From: Solidesulfovibrio alcoholivorans DSM 5433
Lineage (GTDB): Bacteria; Desulfobacterota; Desulfovibrionia; Desulfovibrionales; Desulfovibrionaceae
Assembly: GCF_000702665.1 (NCBI RefSeq)
Contig: NZ_JNJA01000007.1
Span: 1 to 64,000 of the forward strand
DNA length: 64,000 nt
Direction of reading: 5' to 3'
The translations under genes were made by a program, and so were the position numbers. Numbering within the stretch: the stretch's first letter is position 1; each line of letters begins with the position of its first letter. Below the pieces are notes generated by a model. The model saw only the letters and a list, made by a program, of their open reading frames with translations. It had not been told where the DNA came from and made no database searches. Below are positions 44,473-55,167 of this stretch, piece by piece.

Positions 44473-46611
44473 ATGAAAATTTCCAGCAAGCTTATCCTGC
44501 TGACAACGATACCACTTATCGCATTTCTGGCTATCAGTATTCTTTACACCAAAATCAGCATCGACGAATCCGATATTGTAGCAAAAATGTCTGAAAATAC
44601 GAAACTGTTTATCGCAATATCAGATTTGGTTCATGAATTACAGAAAGAACGCGGGCGCACTTCCATATATCTCTCCGGCGGTTCTCAAGACGATATGAAC
44701 TCACAGCGGAAATTATCCGACAATCAAATCAGACCTGTACTCGATGAGCTAAAAACCGCTCCCCTCAATTCTCAAGCAAAAGAGGCAACTTCTCAAGCAG
44801 TTTCAAGCATTGAAAAAGTACGAAGTCAGGCGAATCAGAATTCATCAACAAAAGAAGTTGTTGATGCATATGGTAAAATTATTGCTGATTTAATGACCGC
44901 TGAAACAGCTATCGCCAACTCCAAGACAACCCGAGGATTTGGAAAATCTCTGACGACCATCATCATTTTAGAGACTGCGAAGGAGAATGCAGGAAAGCTT
45001 CGTGCTACTGTTTCCGGCATTTTGACAGCTGACAAGCCTATCAACGAAGAGATGTTTACGCGTCTCATTACATTCAAATCCAACATCGATACAAACCTTG
45101 AATCAAAAGCTCTTGTACTTGGAGCTCAAGCGCACTCCCTTCTGGATGAAACCAGAAAATCACAAGCGTGGCTGGACACAAACAAAGGATTCAACACGGT
45201 ACTTGTAAAATCAAAAGAAGGCAGCTTCGGGATAAGCGGGAAAGATTTCTTCTCTACCATCACTCAAGTTATCGAATCTCTGAATTCAGTCCGAACAAAA
45301 GAAATGGCAACAATCACAAACAACCTGTCAACAATTCAAGCCGAAATATCTTCATCACTCACAAAAGTTTATGTCGTCATCGGAACCACACTCATTTTAT
45401 CACTTTTAATTGCTTTTTTTGTAGCCAAATCGATCACAAACCCCATCAACCATCTTATTCAGTACGCACAAAAAGTTTCTAAGGGAAATTTAGAGGCTGA
45501 AATCTCCGAAAAGTTCACGCACGAACTTGGAAGCTTGAAATCTTCATTAAGCACCATGATTTCAAATTTAAAAACTAAAATTTCCGAGGCAGAAACAAAC
45601 AGTAGAAAAGCTGAAGAAGAATCTTTACACGCGAAAATCGCCACGAAAGAAGCTGAGGAAGCTAAAATATATGCTGAGCATGCAAAAGCTGAAGGGATGA
45701 ATGCAGCTGCAAATTCTATTGAAAATGTTGTTGAAATTGTCAGTTCGGCATCTGAAGAATTATCAGCGCAGATTGAGCAATCGACTCAAGGGGCTGAAAT
45801 TCAGTCACAACGAGTAGCAGAAACTGCCACTGCCATGGAGCAAATGAACGCTACGGTCATGGAAGTTGCAAAGAATGCTTCCCAAGCAGCAGAAACCGCA
45901 GACCAAGCTAAACATCAAGCACAAGATGGTGCAAAAGTAGTTACTGAAGTTGTCACAGGGATAGCTGATGTCCAAAGCACTGCACTTGAGCTCAAGAACG
46001 ATATGACATTACTAGGCAAACGAGCAGAAGAAATTGGCCAAATTCTTAATGTTATATCTGACATAGCTGATCAGACAAATCTTTTGGCTCTTAATGCAGC
46101 TATTGAAGCTGCTCGAGCTGGTGACGCCGGACGAGGATTCGCAGTGGTTGCTGATGAAGTTAGGAAACTGGCTGAGAAGACCATGACCGCGACCAAGGAA
46201 GTGGGAGATTCCATTCGCGGAATCCAAAACGAAGCCAGAAAAAACATTGAAAACGTTGACTTAGCTGTTAACAGAATCGGCACAGTTACCAACTTGGCGA
46301 CCAAGTCTGGAAATTCTCTAGAGGAGATCGTTAAGTTTGTTGACCTAACGACTGATCAAGTACGTGCGATAGCAACCGCTTCTGAAGAACAGTCAGCAAC
46401 TAGTGAAGAAATCAATCGAAGCATCGAGGACGTAAATCGCGTCTCAATCGAAACATCTGATGCGATGCGACAATCTGCTCAAGCGGTGGGAGAGTTGGCT
46501 AATCAGGCTCAGGTGCTTAAGCGGTTGATTGACGAGATGAAGTCGGATAGTGGATCTGACACTGTTTCCCTCCCCTCTAGAAAGAATCCCCTTGCTCTCG
46601 GGAGAGGGTGA
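44473..46611 (+). CDS. NIT-domain methyl-accepting chemotaxis protein 2
   Basis: A 712 aa paralogue of the receptor at 17610. TM1 6-27 ([20 protein letters not shown]), NIT sensor 35-295 with [22 protein letters not shown]2 about 300-322, HAMP, coiled coil and signalling tip near 532-570. A 50-base tract (caatcgactcaaggggctga onward, 45779-45830) is identical to the other gene, against ~75-80% elsewhere by eye. Start ATG 44473 has aggagg upstream. It ends RKNPLALGRG, followed by a vestigial second receptor 3' end (46612-46668), a hairpin and companion S1b. Sensory specificity is unknown. Confidence 0.93.
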   Translation: MKISSKLILLTTIPLIAFLAISILYTKISIDESDIVAKMSENTKLFIAISDLVHELQKERGRTSIYLSGGSQDDMNSQRKLSDNQIRPVLDELKTAPLNSQAKEATSQAVSSIEKVRSQANQNSSTKEVVDAYGKIIADLMTAETAIANSKTTRGFGKSLTTIIILETAKENAGKLRATVSGILTADKPINEEMFTRLITFKSNIDTNLESKALVLGAQAHSLLDETRKSQAWLDTNKGFNTVLVKSKEGSFGISGKDFFSTITQVIESLNSVRTKEMATITNNLSTIQAEISSSLTKVYVVIGTTLILSLLIAFFVAKSITNPINHLIQYAQKVSKGNLEAEISEKFTHELGSLKSSLSTMISNLKTKISEAETNSRKAEEESLHAKIATKEAEEAKIYAEHAKAEGMNAAANSIENVVEIVSSASEELSAQIEQSTQGAEIQSQRVAETATAMEQMNATVMEVAKNASQAAETADQAKHQAQDGAKVVTEVVTGIADVQSTALELKNDMTLLGKRAEEIGQILNVISDIADQTNLLALNAAIEAARAGDAGRGFAVVADEVRKLAEKTMTATKEVGDSIRGIQNEARKNIENVDLAVNRIGTVTNLATKSGNSLEEIVKFVDLTTDQVRAIATASEEQSATSEEINRSIEDVNRVSIETSDAMRQSAQAVGELANQAQVLKRLIDEMKSDSGSDTVSLPSRKNPLALGRG

Positions 46612-46668
46612 GTTGGCCAATCCAGCTCAGTCAGGTCCTTAAGCGACTCATTGACGAGATGAAATGAC
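46612..46668 (+). pseudogene. Vestigial duplicated end of a chemoreceptor gene
   Basis: Immediately after the receptor stop, gagttggccaatccagctca and ccttaagcgactcattgacg (then agatgaaatgacgg) repeat the last conserved ~55 bases of the receptor genes (reading [19 protein letters not shown]). It matches the 40991 receptor end more closely than its own neighbour at 46492-46550, so it is likely a recombination scar. Confidence 0.7.
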
Positions 46669-46741
46669 GGGTCGGGAACGCGTGCCCTTTCGGCACTTAG
46701 CCCTAAAAAGCTTATTTAGTTCACCAACAAAAATTCAGACC

Positions 46742-46777
46742 GAGGGATAGGTCATAAGCTCCAGGGGCCTATCCCTC
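46742..46777 (+). promoter_or_regulatory. Hairpin between receptor and companion gene
   Basis: GAGGGATAGGTC...GGCCTATCCCTC, ending 12 bases before the S1b start and without a T-run. The companion gene has no Shine-Dalgarno in the short gap. Confidence 0.55.
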
Positions 46778-46789
46778 ATAAATAAAATC

Positions 46790-47128
46790 ATGCCCTACGA
46801 AAACATAAAAACTATTTCTAACAGCATTCTTGGTCAAAAACGCCCAATTCCATTCGAGAAAAAAGCTTTACTGGCGATGTACTTCTCAGAACTTCTTTCG
46901 ATGAGTTTTTGTGAGATAGAATATATACTCGAATCAATGACACGAGAAACAATGTATCAAATCATATATTTTAACAAACAGTTCGTAGAAGATATTTACG
47001 CAAAATTTACTAACTCTAAAATTGAAGAAATAATGCTAGATATTTTTAACTACATGGTCACTGCCAAAGAAGTGAACAGAAACTTAGATTTGCTTAATTC
47101 CGATGAAAAACCGACTATTGCTCAATAA
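46790..47128 (+). CDS. Chemoreceptor-linked small protein S1b
   Basis: A 112 aa helical protein paralogous to S1a (19892-20230): MPYENIKTISNSILGQKRPI, KALLAMYFSELLSMS, QFVEDIYAKF and an AQ end. As with S1a there is no clear ribosome binding site, and it follows a NIT receptor and a hairpin. The tie of S1 to NIT receptors and S2 to the other receptor type suggests receptor-specific partners. No known family. Confidence 0.75.
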   Translation: MPYENIKTISNSILGQKRPIPFEKKALLAMYFSELLSMSFCEIEYILESMTRETMYQIIYFNKQFVEDIYAKFTNSKIEEIMLDIFNYMVTAKEVNRNLDLLNSDEKPTIAQ

Positions 47129-47339
47129 GCTTAAGCTAAAACATCGCAGTACACTGTGCCCCCCTACATCTGTGATTCTCATAATATCATTTAGATTGTT
47201 TATATTGGAGAGAAAAAGTTTGCAAAACATTATGTCACTTCTCAGATCGGGCCAGACCAATTTAACTGCCCCATCTACTGAAAATCAAAAGATGCAGCTT
47301 CCTTCATTCCAGAGAGATAGGCTGTTTCAAGAAAATAGC

Positions 47340-48017
47340 CACCAATCGGGGCTAAAAAATGGCAGGATCCTGCCATGGAACACGGGTGATTATGCTCTAA
47401 AATGTCATCCAGCCGGCCATCAGCTGAAAATCATAAGTTCCAGTAAACTGGATTTTTTAACTTCCTGTATTGTATCAGCTATCACCGAAAAGGACAGTTC
47501 AAGCCCTTCCCTTGGGAGTTTTTGGGGAAAGGGTTTTTCCCCGGACACCCCTCCCCCACTCTCTACCGGGCCTGTCCTGAGGCTTTTCCAATCGGTCAGC
47601 CAAGTTGGTTCCCCCTGGGTTAAAATACCAGGAAATCGCGTTCTACACCCAACTTATGCTTACCATAGGGCCCGGTCCCTTCCGAAATCACATTCAACTT
47701 GACCTGTGTCGAAAAAGACATGTCCTCAATGCAGGAAGCTGCAGTTGTCAACGCAACTTTGAAAATTACCACTTTGGACTCGTATGTGCAATGCCTTTTA
47801 CTAAAACATTTGTCTTGAAAAAATTTTGCAACAGAGGCAAAAAGGAGATAGAATTAAAACTCCTAGCCGCGCGCAACGAGCGACATGCAAGAGTAAATAT
47901 ACATTCATGCACTAACCAAATGTCTTAGTTCAAGCACAGTAACAACGCCTGGCTGCTTCATCGAAAAAATAGCAAAAGCACTTACCTGGAATTCGGAAAA
48001 CTGACGGGGAGGAATCG
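47340..48017 (+). repeat. Repeat R2 copy d and duplicated leader of cheW-receptor unit 1
   Basis: Begins near ggctaaaaaatggcaggatc; contains gccggccatcagctgaaaat, agttccagtaaactggattt, a GC-rich tail, then atgcaggaagctgcagttg, ctttggactcgtatgtgcaa and ccttttactaaaacattt, which recur in the same order at 55490-56154. Apparent frames through it (47103-47928) are repeat-derived and not called. Confidence 0.7.
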
Positions 48018-48527
48018 ATGAAAGAATCAACAGATAGTTGCGATGATCAGTACTTAACTTTTACACTTGAAAAAGGGCTATACGCCCTAAGTATCAATCA
48101 TGTACGAGAAGTTCTTGAGTATGTGACCATTACTAGAATGCCGAGGACGCCGGACTATATCTGTGGCGTTATCAATTTAAGAGGTCACGCAGTCCCAGTT
48201 GTTGACCTCAAAGTAAAGTTCGGCCTCGGACAAACTGAAAAAACCATCAATACGTGCATCATAATTACCGAAGTAAATTTTGAAGGTGACCAAACTGTTT
48301 TTGGAATTCTTTCTGATTCTGTCCGAGAAGTCTACGAGATGGATGAAGGACAAATCGAACCCCCGCCCAACATGGGTACTGCCATTAGAAAAGATTTTAT
48401 AGTTGGGATGGGTCGGTCAGATGATGTATTCATTATCATTTTAGACATCAACAAAGTTTTCAACTCACAAGAGTTAGCTAGCGTTCTTGACGCTATAGAT
48501 GACAAACAGGCCGCCATCGCTCTTTAA
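48018..48527 (+). CDS. cheW: CheW chemotaxis adaptor 2
   Basis: A 169 aa CheW protein: YLTFTLEKGLYALSINHVRE, VTITRMPRTPDYICGVINLR, AVPVVDLKVKFGL and FIVGMGRSDDVFIIILDI. Ribosome binding site ggggagg. Almost identical to the product of 56155-56664, from which it differs at only a few residues, mostly near the C-terminus. It leads unit 1 of a duplicated block: cheW, receptor, hairpin, S2 gene, hybrid kinase. The 67-base gap to the receptor suggests one operon. Confidence 0.95.
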   Translation: MKESTDSCDDQYLTFTLEKGLYALSINHVREVLEYVTITRMPRTPDYICGVINLRGHAVPVVDLKVKFGLGQTEKTINTCIIITEVNFEGDQTVFGILSDSVREVYEMDEGQIEPPPNMGTAIRKDFIVGMGRSDDVFIIILDINKVFNSQELASVLDAIDDKQAAIAL

Positions 48528-48594
48528 TTTTTCTTTCCAAATAGGCTGTCGTAACTTCATTTTTAACTGATTCAATACTAACCAGGAGGACAAG

Positions 48595-50604
48595 ATGCGA
48601 AATCTTAAACTTGGAATAAAGATTGGTATCGGCTTTGGCATCCTCATTTTAATCGCATGTACTCTTGGAGGGATGGCCATACTTAACATGACAACTGTAG
48701 AGCACAACGCAAAAAGACTATCAGATGAGTATGTACCTGAAGTAGCTATTGCCAACAACGTTGAACGTTCTTCGTTTTTGACGATGTACGCATGGCGCGG
48801 TTACAGTCTTTCAGAAGAAACTTCTTTTCTTGATGAAGGCAAAAAAGAACTTAGCCAAGTTCAAAAGCATTTATCCGATGCAAAAACACATGCTGACAAG
48901 TACTCTGAGTTGGTCAAGTTGCGCGAAAATGTTGCCTTAGCCCAAGGCAAAGTAAGCGAGTATTCAAAATTAGCAGACCAAACAGCTGCTCAAATCCAAG
49001 CACTGGATAAAGACCGAAAACTCCTTGATACTTCGGCAGCAAGCTACATAAAAAATGCAAACGATTTTCTCAAAAGCCAAGAAGAGGCCCTCGCCAAAGA
49101 AATCGCTAGCGGCGCATCTGGCGATAAACTCAAGGAAAGAACAAACAAAGTTTCATTAATCAATGATGTAATTGACATCGGGAATGAAACACGCAATTTG
49201 GTCTGGAAAGCGCAAGCACTTCGAGAACCTAAAATCCTTGAAGGAGCAATGAGCAACTTCCCAAAGATTGAAGATTTACTAGCTAAAATCAAAACCATTA
49301 CGTTTGCTGAAAGCAATATCAGACAACTCGCAACGATAAGCGAATCTGCCCAAGTCTACAAATCTGCGATGACAAGTCTAGTGACAAATTGGAATGAATT
49401 ACAAAAAACAAACGTTAAAAGGACAGAAATCGGCCAAGCAGTTTTAAGTGCTGCCGCTCAGACCTCCCTTGCAGGCATGGATCAAACCAGTGAAATTTCA
49501 AAAGAAGCAGTCACCAGCCTTGGAACTGCCTCTACTACCATGGTTGTAGGACTTTCCATCGCCCTTCTCCTTGGAATTATCGTTTCAGTCGTTTTAACAA
49601 AAGCAATTACAGGGCCAGTTCAAAAAGGTGTTCAGTTCGCTGAAGCCATGTCCAACGGTGATTTCACCAAAACCCTTGACATAGACCAAAAAGATGAAAT
49701 TGGTATTTTGGCAGCATCCCTCAATACTATGGTTGTAAAGTTGCGTGAAGTTGTTGCTGAGATTCAATCTGCCTCAGAAAATGTCGCGTCTGGTTCAGAA
49801 GAATTATCTGCTTCCGCTCAAAGTATGTCTCAAGGTGCAACCGAACAGGCTGCCAGTGTTGAAGAAATTTCTTCATCAATGGAACAGATGTCGTCGAACA
49901 TCAGACAGAATGCCGAGAATGCTCAGCAAACACAGTCTATTGCGGTTAAAGCTGCTCAAGATGCTCAAGAAGGTGGCAAAGCTGTCATTTCCGCTGTCAC
50001 CGCGATGAAGAATATCGCTGAAAAGATTTCGATCATCGAAGAGATCGCTCGCCAGACCAACCTTTTAGCGCTAAACGCCGCTATCGAAGCTGCACGAGCT
50101 GGTGAGCATGGTAAAGGTTTTGCTGTCGTAGCCGCTGAGGTCAGGAAACTGGCAGAACGGAGTGGCAGTGCCGCGTCAGAAATCTCTGACCTCTCGACTT
50201 CAAGTGTCCGAATCGCTGAACAAGCAGGTGACATGCTCACGAAGATGGTCCCTGACATTCAACGCACAGCTGAACTTGTACAGGAAATAGCTGCGTCAAG
50301 CATTGAACAAAACTCCGGTGCTGAACAGATCAATAAAGCCATCACCCAACTCGATCAAGTAGTTCAGCAGAATGCGTCTGCTTCCGAGGAAATGGCCTCA
50401 ACATCGGAAGAGTTATCTAGCCAAGCAGAACAACTTCAAAGTACAATCGAATTCTTTCAAGTTGGCACCACCAGCAACAAACGACGGACAGCACCTAAAG
50501 CTTTGCCGACCGGCCGCTCAAGGAGCATGACCGCCATCAGGAAGCAAACGTCTACCGCAAAGATTGATTTGGACATGGAAGACAACGACTTCGAAAAGTT
50601 CTAA
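48595..50604 (+). CDS. Methyl-accepting chemotaxis protein, unit 1
   Basis: A 669 aa chemoreceptor. TM1 about 8-30 ([20 protein letters not shown]), a helical periplasmic sensor 35-305 (likely HBM-like four-helix type), TM2 about 308-335, HAMP about 335-390, signalling domain with tip near 486 ([20 protein letters not shown]). Good ribosome binding site (ccaggagg). Paralogue of the 56733 receptor: the TM2-HAMP-coding stretch (about 49412-49735) is almost identical in DNA while flanking parts are clearly diverged, suggesting gene conversion. Ends with an Asp/Glu-rich MEDNDFEKF tail, not a CheR pentapeptide. Confidence 0.93.
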   Translation: MRNLKLGIKIGIGFGILILIACTLGGMAILNMTTVEHNAKRLSDEYVPEVAIANNVERSSFLTMYAWRGYSLSEETSFLDEGKKELSQVQKHLSDAKTHADKYSELVKLRENVALAQGKVSEYSKLADQTAAQIQALDKDRKLLDTSAASYIKNANDFLKSQEEALAKEIASGASGDKLKERTNKVSLINDVIDIGNETRNLVWKAQALREPKILEGAMSNFPKIEDLLAKIKTITFAESNIRQLATISESAQVYKSAMTSLVTNWNELQKTNVKRTEIGQAVLSAAAQTSLAGMDQTSEISKEAVTSLGTASTTMVVGLSIALLLGIIVSVVLTKAITGPVQKGVQFAEAMSNGDFTKTLDIDQKDEIGILAASLNTMVVKLREVVAEIQSASENVASGSEELSASAQSMSQGATEQAASVEEISSSMEQMSSNIRQNAENAQQTQSIAVKAAQDAQEGGKAVISAVTAMKNIAEKISIIEEIARQTNLLALNAAIEAARAGEHGKGFAVVAAEVRKLAERSGSAASEISDLSTSSVRIAEQAGDMLTKMVPDIQRTAELVQEIAASSIEQNSGAEQINKAITQLDQVVQQNASASEEMASTSEELSSQAEQLQSTIEFFQVGTTSNKRRTAPKALPTGRSRSMTAIRKQTSTAKIDLDMEDNDFEKF

Positions 50605-50616
50605 CAATTTTATCAG

Positions 50617-50642
50617 GGAGGTGGGGTGAGTGCCCCACCTCC
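50617..50642 (+). promoter_or_regulatory. Hairpin between receptor and S2a
   Basis: GGAGGTGGGG-tgagtg-CCCCACCTCC, ten-base perfect stem followed only by TCTTTG. Same position as the other receptor-companion hairpins. Confidence 0.65.
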
Positions 50643-50659
50643 TCTTTGAGAGCAATAAA

Positions 50660-51007
50660 ATGAAACTTTGCTACAACATAGAAACCAACCAAACATTTGC
50701 ACACATGGTGCGCACAGTTGGACACAAACTCCTTGGGGAACCAAAGAACAGAAGTCAAATAAGCAGATGCTTTCTCGCAATATATTTCATTGACTTAGTT
50801 CTTCACGAGAACAAAAGAATACTTGACGCGTACAACCATGCGGGGAAGGAAAATATATTCATTTCATTATACAATTCAGAAACCTTGCTAGAAGAGGTTG
50901 AGAAAAGATTTGTCGAAGCCGACTATCGCCAAATCGTACTTACTTTATCAAAGTTTGTTATGGAATCAACAATGATTCCGACAAACTCAAAGTCAAACCC
51001 GACATAG
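50660..51007 (+). CDS. Chemoreceptor-linked small protein S2a
   Basis: A 115 aa helical protein, MKLCYNIETNQTFAHMVRTV, with HKLLGEPKNRSQ, FLAIYFIDLVL, YNHAGKENIFISLYNSETLL and a helical end. Paralogue of S2b at 58827 (same length) and, more distantly, of S1a and S1b (ILG/LLG, (L)A-x-Y-F, E at equivalent spacing). Start 50660 follows gagag. It sits between a receptor and a hybrid kinase in both duplicated units. Function unknown. Confidence 0.75.
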   Translation: MKLCYNIETNQTFAHMVRTVGHKLLGEPKNRSQISRCFLAIYFIDLVLHENKRILDAYNHAGKENIFISLYNSETLLEEVEKRFVEADYRQIVLTLSKFVMESTMIPTNSKSNPT

Positions 51008-51134
51008 TCGCCACCTCAGGGACCACCACCATTAATTCGCAAGCTAATTAACAACATGAGAGAGCCCCCCCAGGCGATCATCACCGCAATACCTCTACGA
51101 ACACACAACGCTTACACCAGCTAACAGGTTAAAC

Positions 51135-53426
51135 ATGATTTTGACATCTCAGCATAGCAAGCTTGCCATCCTATTTCTTCTTGTTGTTATTGCATGGTCT
51201 ACTCTAGTATCATTGCTATACTCGTCTGCAAAATCAAACACTCTAGACTCTATTCAATCACAAGCTTTAGTTGAAGCAGAGATAGCTCACAATAAGGATT
51301 TGATATACAGACGATGGGCTGCAAGGATGGGTGGGGTGTACGCCGAAACATCTCAAGGACTCCAACCAAACGCTTACCTAGATATTCCTGACAGAGATGT
51401 CGTCACGAATTCAGGAAAACATCTCACCTTAATAAATCCTGCGTTTATGACGAGAATGGTCCACGATGCAATGAACCGCGAGTCTGGGCTGAAGGGGCAT
51501 ATAACTAGTTTAAAGCCGCTGCGGCCCGAAAATGCCCCCACCCCATGGGAACGAAAAGCGCTGGAGGAGTTCTTAACTGGTTCCAAACAATTTCATGAAT
51601 TTACATCTGAGGGCGGAATGAATGTTCTTCGGTTCATGCGCCCAATGCGCACAGAAGAACCTTGCTTGAAATGTCATGCCAAACAAGGATACAAAATTGG
51701 AGACATCCAAGGAGGCATTAGTGTAACTGTCCCAATGGATAAATACAGCGAATCATACGCCAAACTTATAACCTCTGCCTTACACAGATATCTTATCATC
51801 GGAATTATTGGCTTTATATTCATAGCGGCAACATTTATCTATCTACTCTGCAACGAAAAAATCAGAAAAATCGCAAATGACACTTTAATCAAATCCGAAG
51901 CGAAAAGCCGCGAAAACGAGGCGCGTTTTAAATCACTGTATGAATGTTCTCCCCTAGGGACTCTCCTCATTAACAAGGCCGGGACAATAATTGACTGCAA
52001 TAACGCTTTATGCAATATCTTTGACTTTCCCCGAGAAGCATACCTGGGATCAAATCTCCTTGAAGCTGTCAAAGATCCACTCTTCCTAAATTCCATCGAA
52101 AAAATGCTTACAACTGGCGAATCTTATGAAGAAGGCCCATACGAATCTGCTTACTCTAAAAAAAATCTTTTTATCAGATCGCACGGAATAAAAGTTCATG
52201 AAGATCTTTTTATGATTCTCGTAGAAGATATTTCTGTCCAAAAGGTTTCAGAGCTCGAACTTATTGCTGCAAAAGAACAAGCGCTTGCAGCTTCTAAGTC
52301 AAAATCAGAATTCCTGGCCAACATGAGCCACGAGATCAGAACTCCTCTGAATGGCATCATGGGGATGCTCCAACTCCTTGAGTCGACAAATATCGATAAA
52401 GAGCAGAACGAATATATCGACATCGCACTAAACTCGTGCAGAAATCTAACCAGCTTAATATCTGACATTTTGGACTTATCGCGAATCGAGCAAGGATACC
52501 TATCACTAGAAAGTCATGGGTTTAACATCAAACATTTGATTGAAGACGTTATCCATACTTTCATAACACAATTAAATCAGAAAAATATTGGCATACAGAC
52601 CTCTATAGAAGACAAAATACCAGAACTTGTTTATGGAGACTCTGGACGGCTACGGCAAATACTTTTCAATATATTCGGAAACTCCGTAAAATTCACCCCC
52701 ACGGGGAATATTTTCCTATCGGTTAGCTATTTACAAAGGGCAGAAGTCATAACATTTTTTATTGAAATTTCAGACACTGGCATTGGAATCCCAGAAGATA
52801 AACTCGATGAAATTTTTGTCCCTTTTACACAAGTTGATGGATCTTTGACACGTAAATACGGAGGGGTTGGGCTTGGACTTTCTATCGTAAAAAAGCTACT
52901 CCTTGTAATGAGTGGAAGTATCACTGTCGGCAATAATGTTGGAGGGGGCACTACGACTTGTGTTGCAATTCCATTTAAGATTACTGAGCCTCCGATTCTA
53001 GAGAACACAAATCAACCTTACAACATCGATTGCGAAAACATTTCGAGCCTAAAAGTACTCATCGCAGAGGATGATAAAGTCAACCAATTGGCTATATCTA
53101 GCTTCGTAAAAAAAATCGGCCATATTCCAAAGTGTGTCGACGACGGCGAAGAAGCGTTAAAACTATTGCACTCAGACCAATTCGATTTAATTCTTATGGA
53201 TATTCAAATGCCGAATCTTGATGGAGTTGAAACAACGATAGCGATAAGGAACTCTCACGAAAAATTCTCGATGATTCCAATTATAGCCTTAACCGCTCAT
53301 GCTATGACTGGAGACCGAGAGAAATTCTTGGCCCATGGCATGAATGACTACCTAGCAAAGCCAATCATCCTCGAAGACTTAAAGAACGCAATAGATCAAA
53401 TACTCACCTACAACACAAGCGTTTAA
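51135..53426 (+). CDS. Hybrid histidine kinase with Tll0287-like (DUF3365) heme-type sensor
   Basis: A 763 aa membrane kinase. TM1 about 10-30; periplasmic region 35-210 is a DUF3365/Tll0287-like sensor carrying a c-type heme motif C177-L-K-C180-H181, which suggests redox or gas sensing; TM2 about 218-240; PAS 262-375 ([20 protein letters not shown]); HisKA with [17 protein letters not shown] (His near 398); HATPase_c with [17 protein letters not shown] and GVGLGLS; receiver 640-755 with [13 protein letters not shown] (Asp near 688) and LAKP. Follows S2a by 127 bases. The kinase and receiver parts are closely related to the kinase at 59272, but the sensors are different. Confidence 0.93.
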   Translation: MILTSQHSKLAILFLLVVIAWSTLVSLLYSSAKSNTLDSIQSQALVEAEIAHNKDLIYRRWAARMGGVYAETSQGLQPNAYLDIPDRDVVTNSGKHLTLINPAFMTRMVHDAMNRESGLKGHITSLKPLRPENAPTPWERKALEEFLTGSKQFHEFTSEGGMNVLRFMRPMRTEEPCLKCHAKQGYKIGDIQGGISVTVPMDKYSESYAKLITSALHRYLIIGIIGFIFIAATFIYLLCNEKIRKIANDTLIKSEAKSRENEARFKSLYECSPLGTLLINKAGTIIDCNNALCNIFDFPREAYLGSNLLEAVKDPLFLNSIEKMLTTGESYEEGPYESAYSKKNLFIRSHGIKVHEDLFMILVEDISVQKVSELELIAAKEQALAASKSKSEFLANMSHEIRTPLNGIMGMLQLLESTNIDKEQNEYIDIALNSCRNLTSLISDILDLSRIEQGYLSLESHGFNIKHLIEDVIHTFITQLNQKNIGIQTSIEDKIPELVYGDSGRLRQILFNIFGNSVKFTPTGNIFLSVSYLQRAEVITFFIEISDTGIGIPEDKLDEIFVPFTQVDGSLTRKYGGVGLGLSIVKKLLLVMSGSITVGNNVGGGTTTCVAIPFKITEPPILENTNQPYNIDCENISSLKVLIAEDDKVNQLAISSFVKKIGHIPKCVDDGEEALKLLHSDQFDLILMDIQMPNLDGVETTIAIRNSHEKFSMIPIIALTAHAMTGDREKFLAHGMNDYLAKPIILEDLKNAIDQILTYNTSV

Positions 53427-53452
53427 GATTTACAAAACGTACAAGCGATAAA

Positions 53453-53489
53453 AGCCCACGCAATCCACCAAAATGGAAACCGTGGGCTT
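53453..53489 (+). terminator. CCCACG/CGTGGG terminator after unit 1
   Basis: AAGCCCACG...CGTGGGCTT stem, related to the hairpin at 43950. It ends the unit 1 operon. Confidence 0.6.
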
Positions 53490-53589
53490 ATATTAATCCT
53501 TAAAAACAAAAAAACATCACAGGACCTGACACCCATATTTCTTGTGTTTTGCTCCGACTTGTCATTTTAAAATTGGGAAGGAGGGCTTA

Positions 53590-55167
53590 ATGTTTTCCAC
53601 GATTCGCAGCAAATTCTACTGCTTTTATGTATTGATTGCATTATTTTTGGCTTGCATCATGACTATCGTGCTTCAATCAAATCTAAAAAGCATCTCAACG
53701 AATGAAATTCTACTCGAGGAATTTCGCTACATACAAAACTATTCAAGGCTAATTCATTTACTACAAAAAGAACGGGGACTCACCGCAAATTATTTCTCCA
53801 ACAGAACGGCAGAGAATAAAGTCAACCTAGAAAATGCCCGTTCGAACACCGACGAGCAACTGGGAATATTTGCAAACACGCTTGATGCATCGGACACTAC
53901 ATCTCAAATTACTCAGATTAGAAACCAAGCGGACCAGGGAAAGTCGGTGCCATCATCAACCACCAAAGAATATTCGCTGATTATTTATCGTTTGATACGC
54001 GCGTTCAGCTCAAACTCATTTATTGAAAACTTTCATCACACACCACAATATCTAATCGTAGAGAACTTAATCTCCACCAGGGAACACCTCGGAAAACTAC
54101 GGGCATACATAACCACATTACTAAACAACAAAAACGCTTCCGAACAAGACAGCCTTTACATCGACAGTGAAAACTCTTACTATTTAGCCGCCAAAGAAAA
54201 CTTATTAAGCATTTTGAACCAAGAATATCCAGGAATTACTCAAGAGATTACTCGATCAAACCATATAAAAAATGCCGAAAAATTTGTACAAACATACAGC
54301 GAAACAAAGGTGACAAATCTAAGCCCGAACGAATGGTTTAGACTTTCGACACAAGCCATGGACTACTACCTCTCCGTCCAGAACAACCTAAACTCACTAA
54401 TTGAAGAAAAACTAACCCAGAATATTAAATCGTCGAAAACAACTGCGCTGTTAGCATCGACAGCAACAATATTAGCCATCACTCTTTCTTTCATATTCTT
54501 TGTCAAGTATTTGAATTTATTTTCATCCAGGATACTAGCTCTAGACACAAAAATGAAATCAATTCTATCAACAAACAATTACCAGATCGAAATATACGAC
54601 ACAAATAAGGATGAAATTTCAGAAATATCGAACTCATTGAACACCCTACTGAAGTTCACAAACTCATTAATTGAAGAAAAAGATCTCCTAGCTTCTAGGG
54701 ACAAGCTTACAAATTTATACAACCGGCATAAATTTTCATCTCTTTTTCATCTCGAGCTAGATAGGTACAAGCGTCATGGTACAACATTTTCTATTTGTAT
54801 TTTTGATATTGATTTTTTCAAAAAGATTAACGATGTGCACGGGCATGCCGTCGGGGATGAAGTACTGGTAAAATTAAGTTCTGTCATCTCCCAACACATC
54901 AGAGCAAATGATGTTTTTGCTCGATGGGGAGGCGAGGAATTTGTTTTACTGCTGCCCTCAACTACCATTCACTCGGCACTTATATTTGCTGAAAAAATAC
55001 GGGAAATTGTGGAGAAAATCAGTTTCACGAGAAATTTCAATATCACAATAAGCATTGGCGTAACAGAAGTCACCCAAGACGACACTCAGGATTCATTAAT
55101 AATCCGGGCAGATGAAGCTCTGTATGAATCGAAGAGAACAGGCAGGAACAAAGTTACACCAAAGTGA
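53590..55167 (+). CDS. NIT-domain diguanylate cyclase (GGDEF)
   Basis: A 525 aa membrane enzyme making c-di-GMP. TM1 about 7-27; NIT sensor 40-295 with IHLLQKERGLTANYFSN, the same type as in the NIT receptors; TM2 about 298-320; HAMP-like linker; GGDEF domain about 365-525 with FDIDFFKKINDVHGH, an inhibitory-site RAND, and active-site WGGEEF near 446-450, so it should be catalytically competent. Start 53590 follows gggaaggagg. It stands alone between the two duplicated chemosensory units and is preceded by a terminator. Confidence 0.93.
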   Translation: MFSTIRSKFYCFYVLIALFLACIMTIVLQSNLKSISTNEILLEEFRYIQNYSRLIHLLQKERGLTANYFSNRTAENKVNLENARSNTDEQLGIFANTLDASDTTSQITQIRNQADQGKSVPSSTTKEYSLIIYRLIRAFSSNSFIENFHHTPQYLIVENLISTREHLGKLRAYITTLLNNKNASEQDSLYIDSENSYYLAAKENLLSILNQEYPGITQEITRSNHIKNAEKFVQTYSETKVTNLSPNEWFRLSTQAMDYYLSVQNNLNSLIEEKLTQNIKSSKTTALLASTATILAITLSFIFFVKYLNLFSSRILALDTKMKSILSTNNYQIEIYDTNKDEISEISNSLNTLLKFTNSLIEEKDLLASRDKLTNLYNRHKFSSLFHLELDRYKRHGTTFSICIFDIDFFKKINDVHGHAVGDEVLVKLSSVISQHIRANDVFARWGGEEFVLLLPSTTIHSALIFAEKIREIVEKISFTRNFNITISIGVTEVTQDDTQDSLIIRADEALYESKRTGRNKVTPK

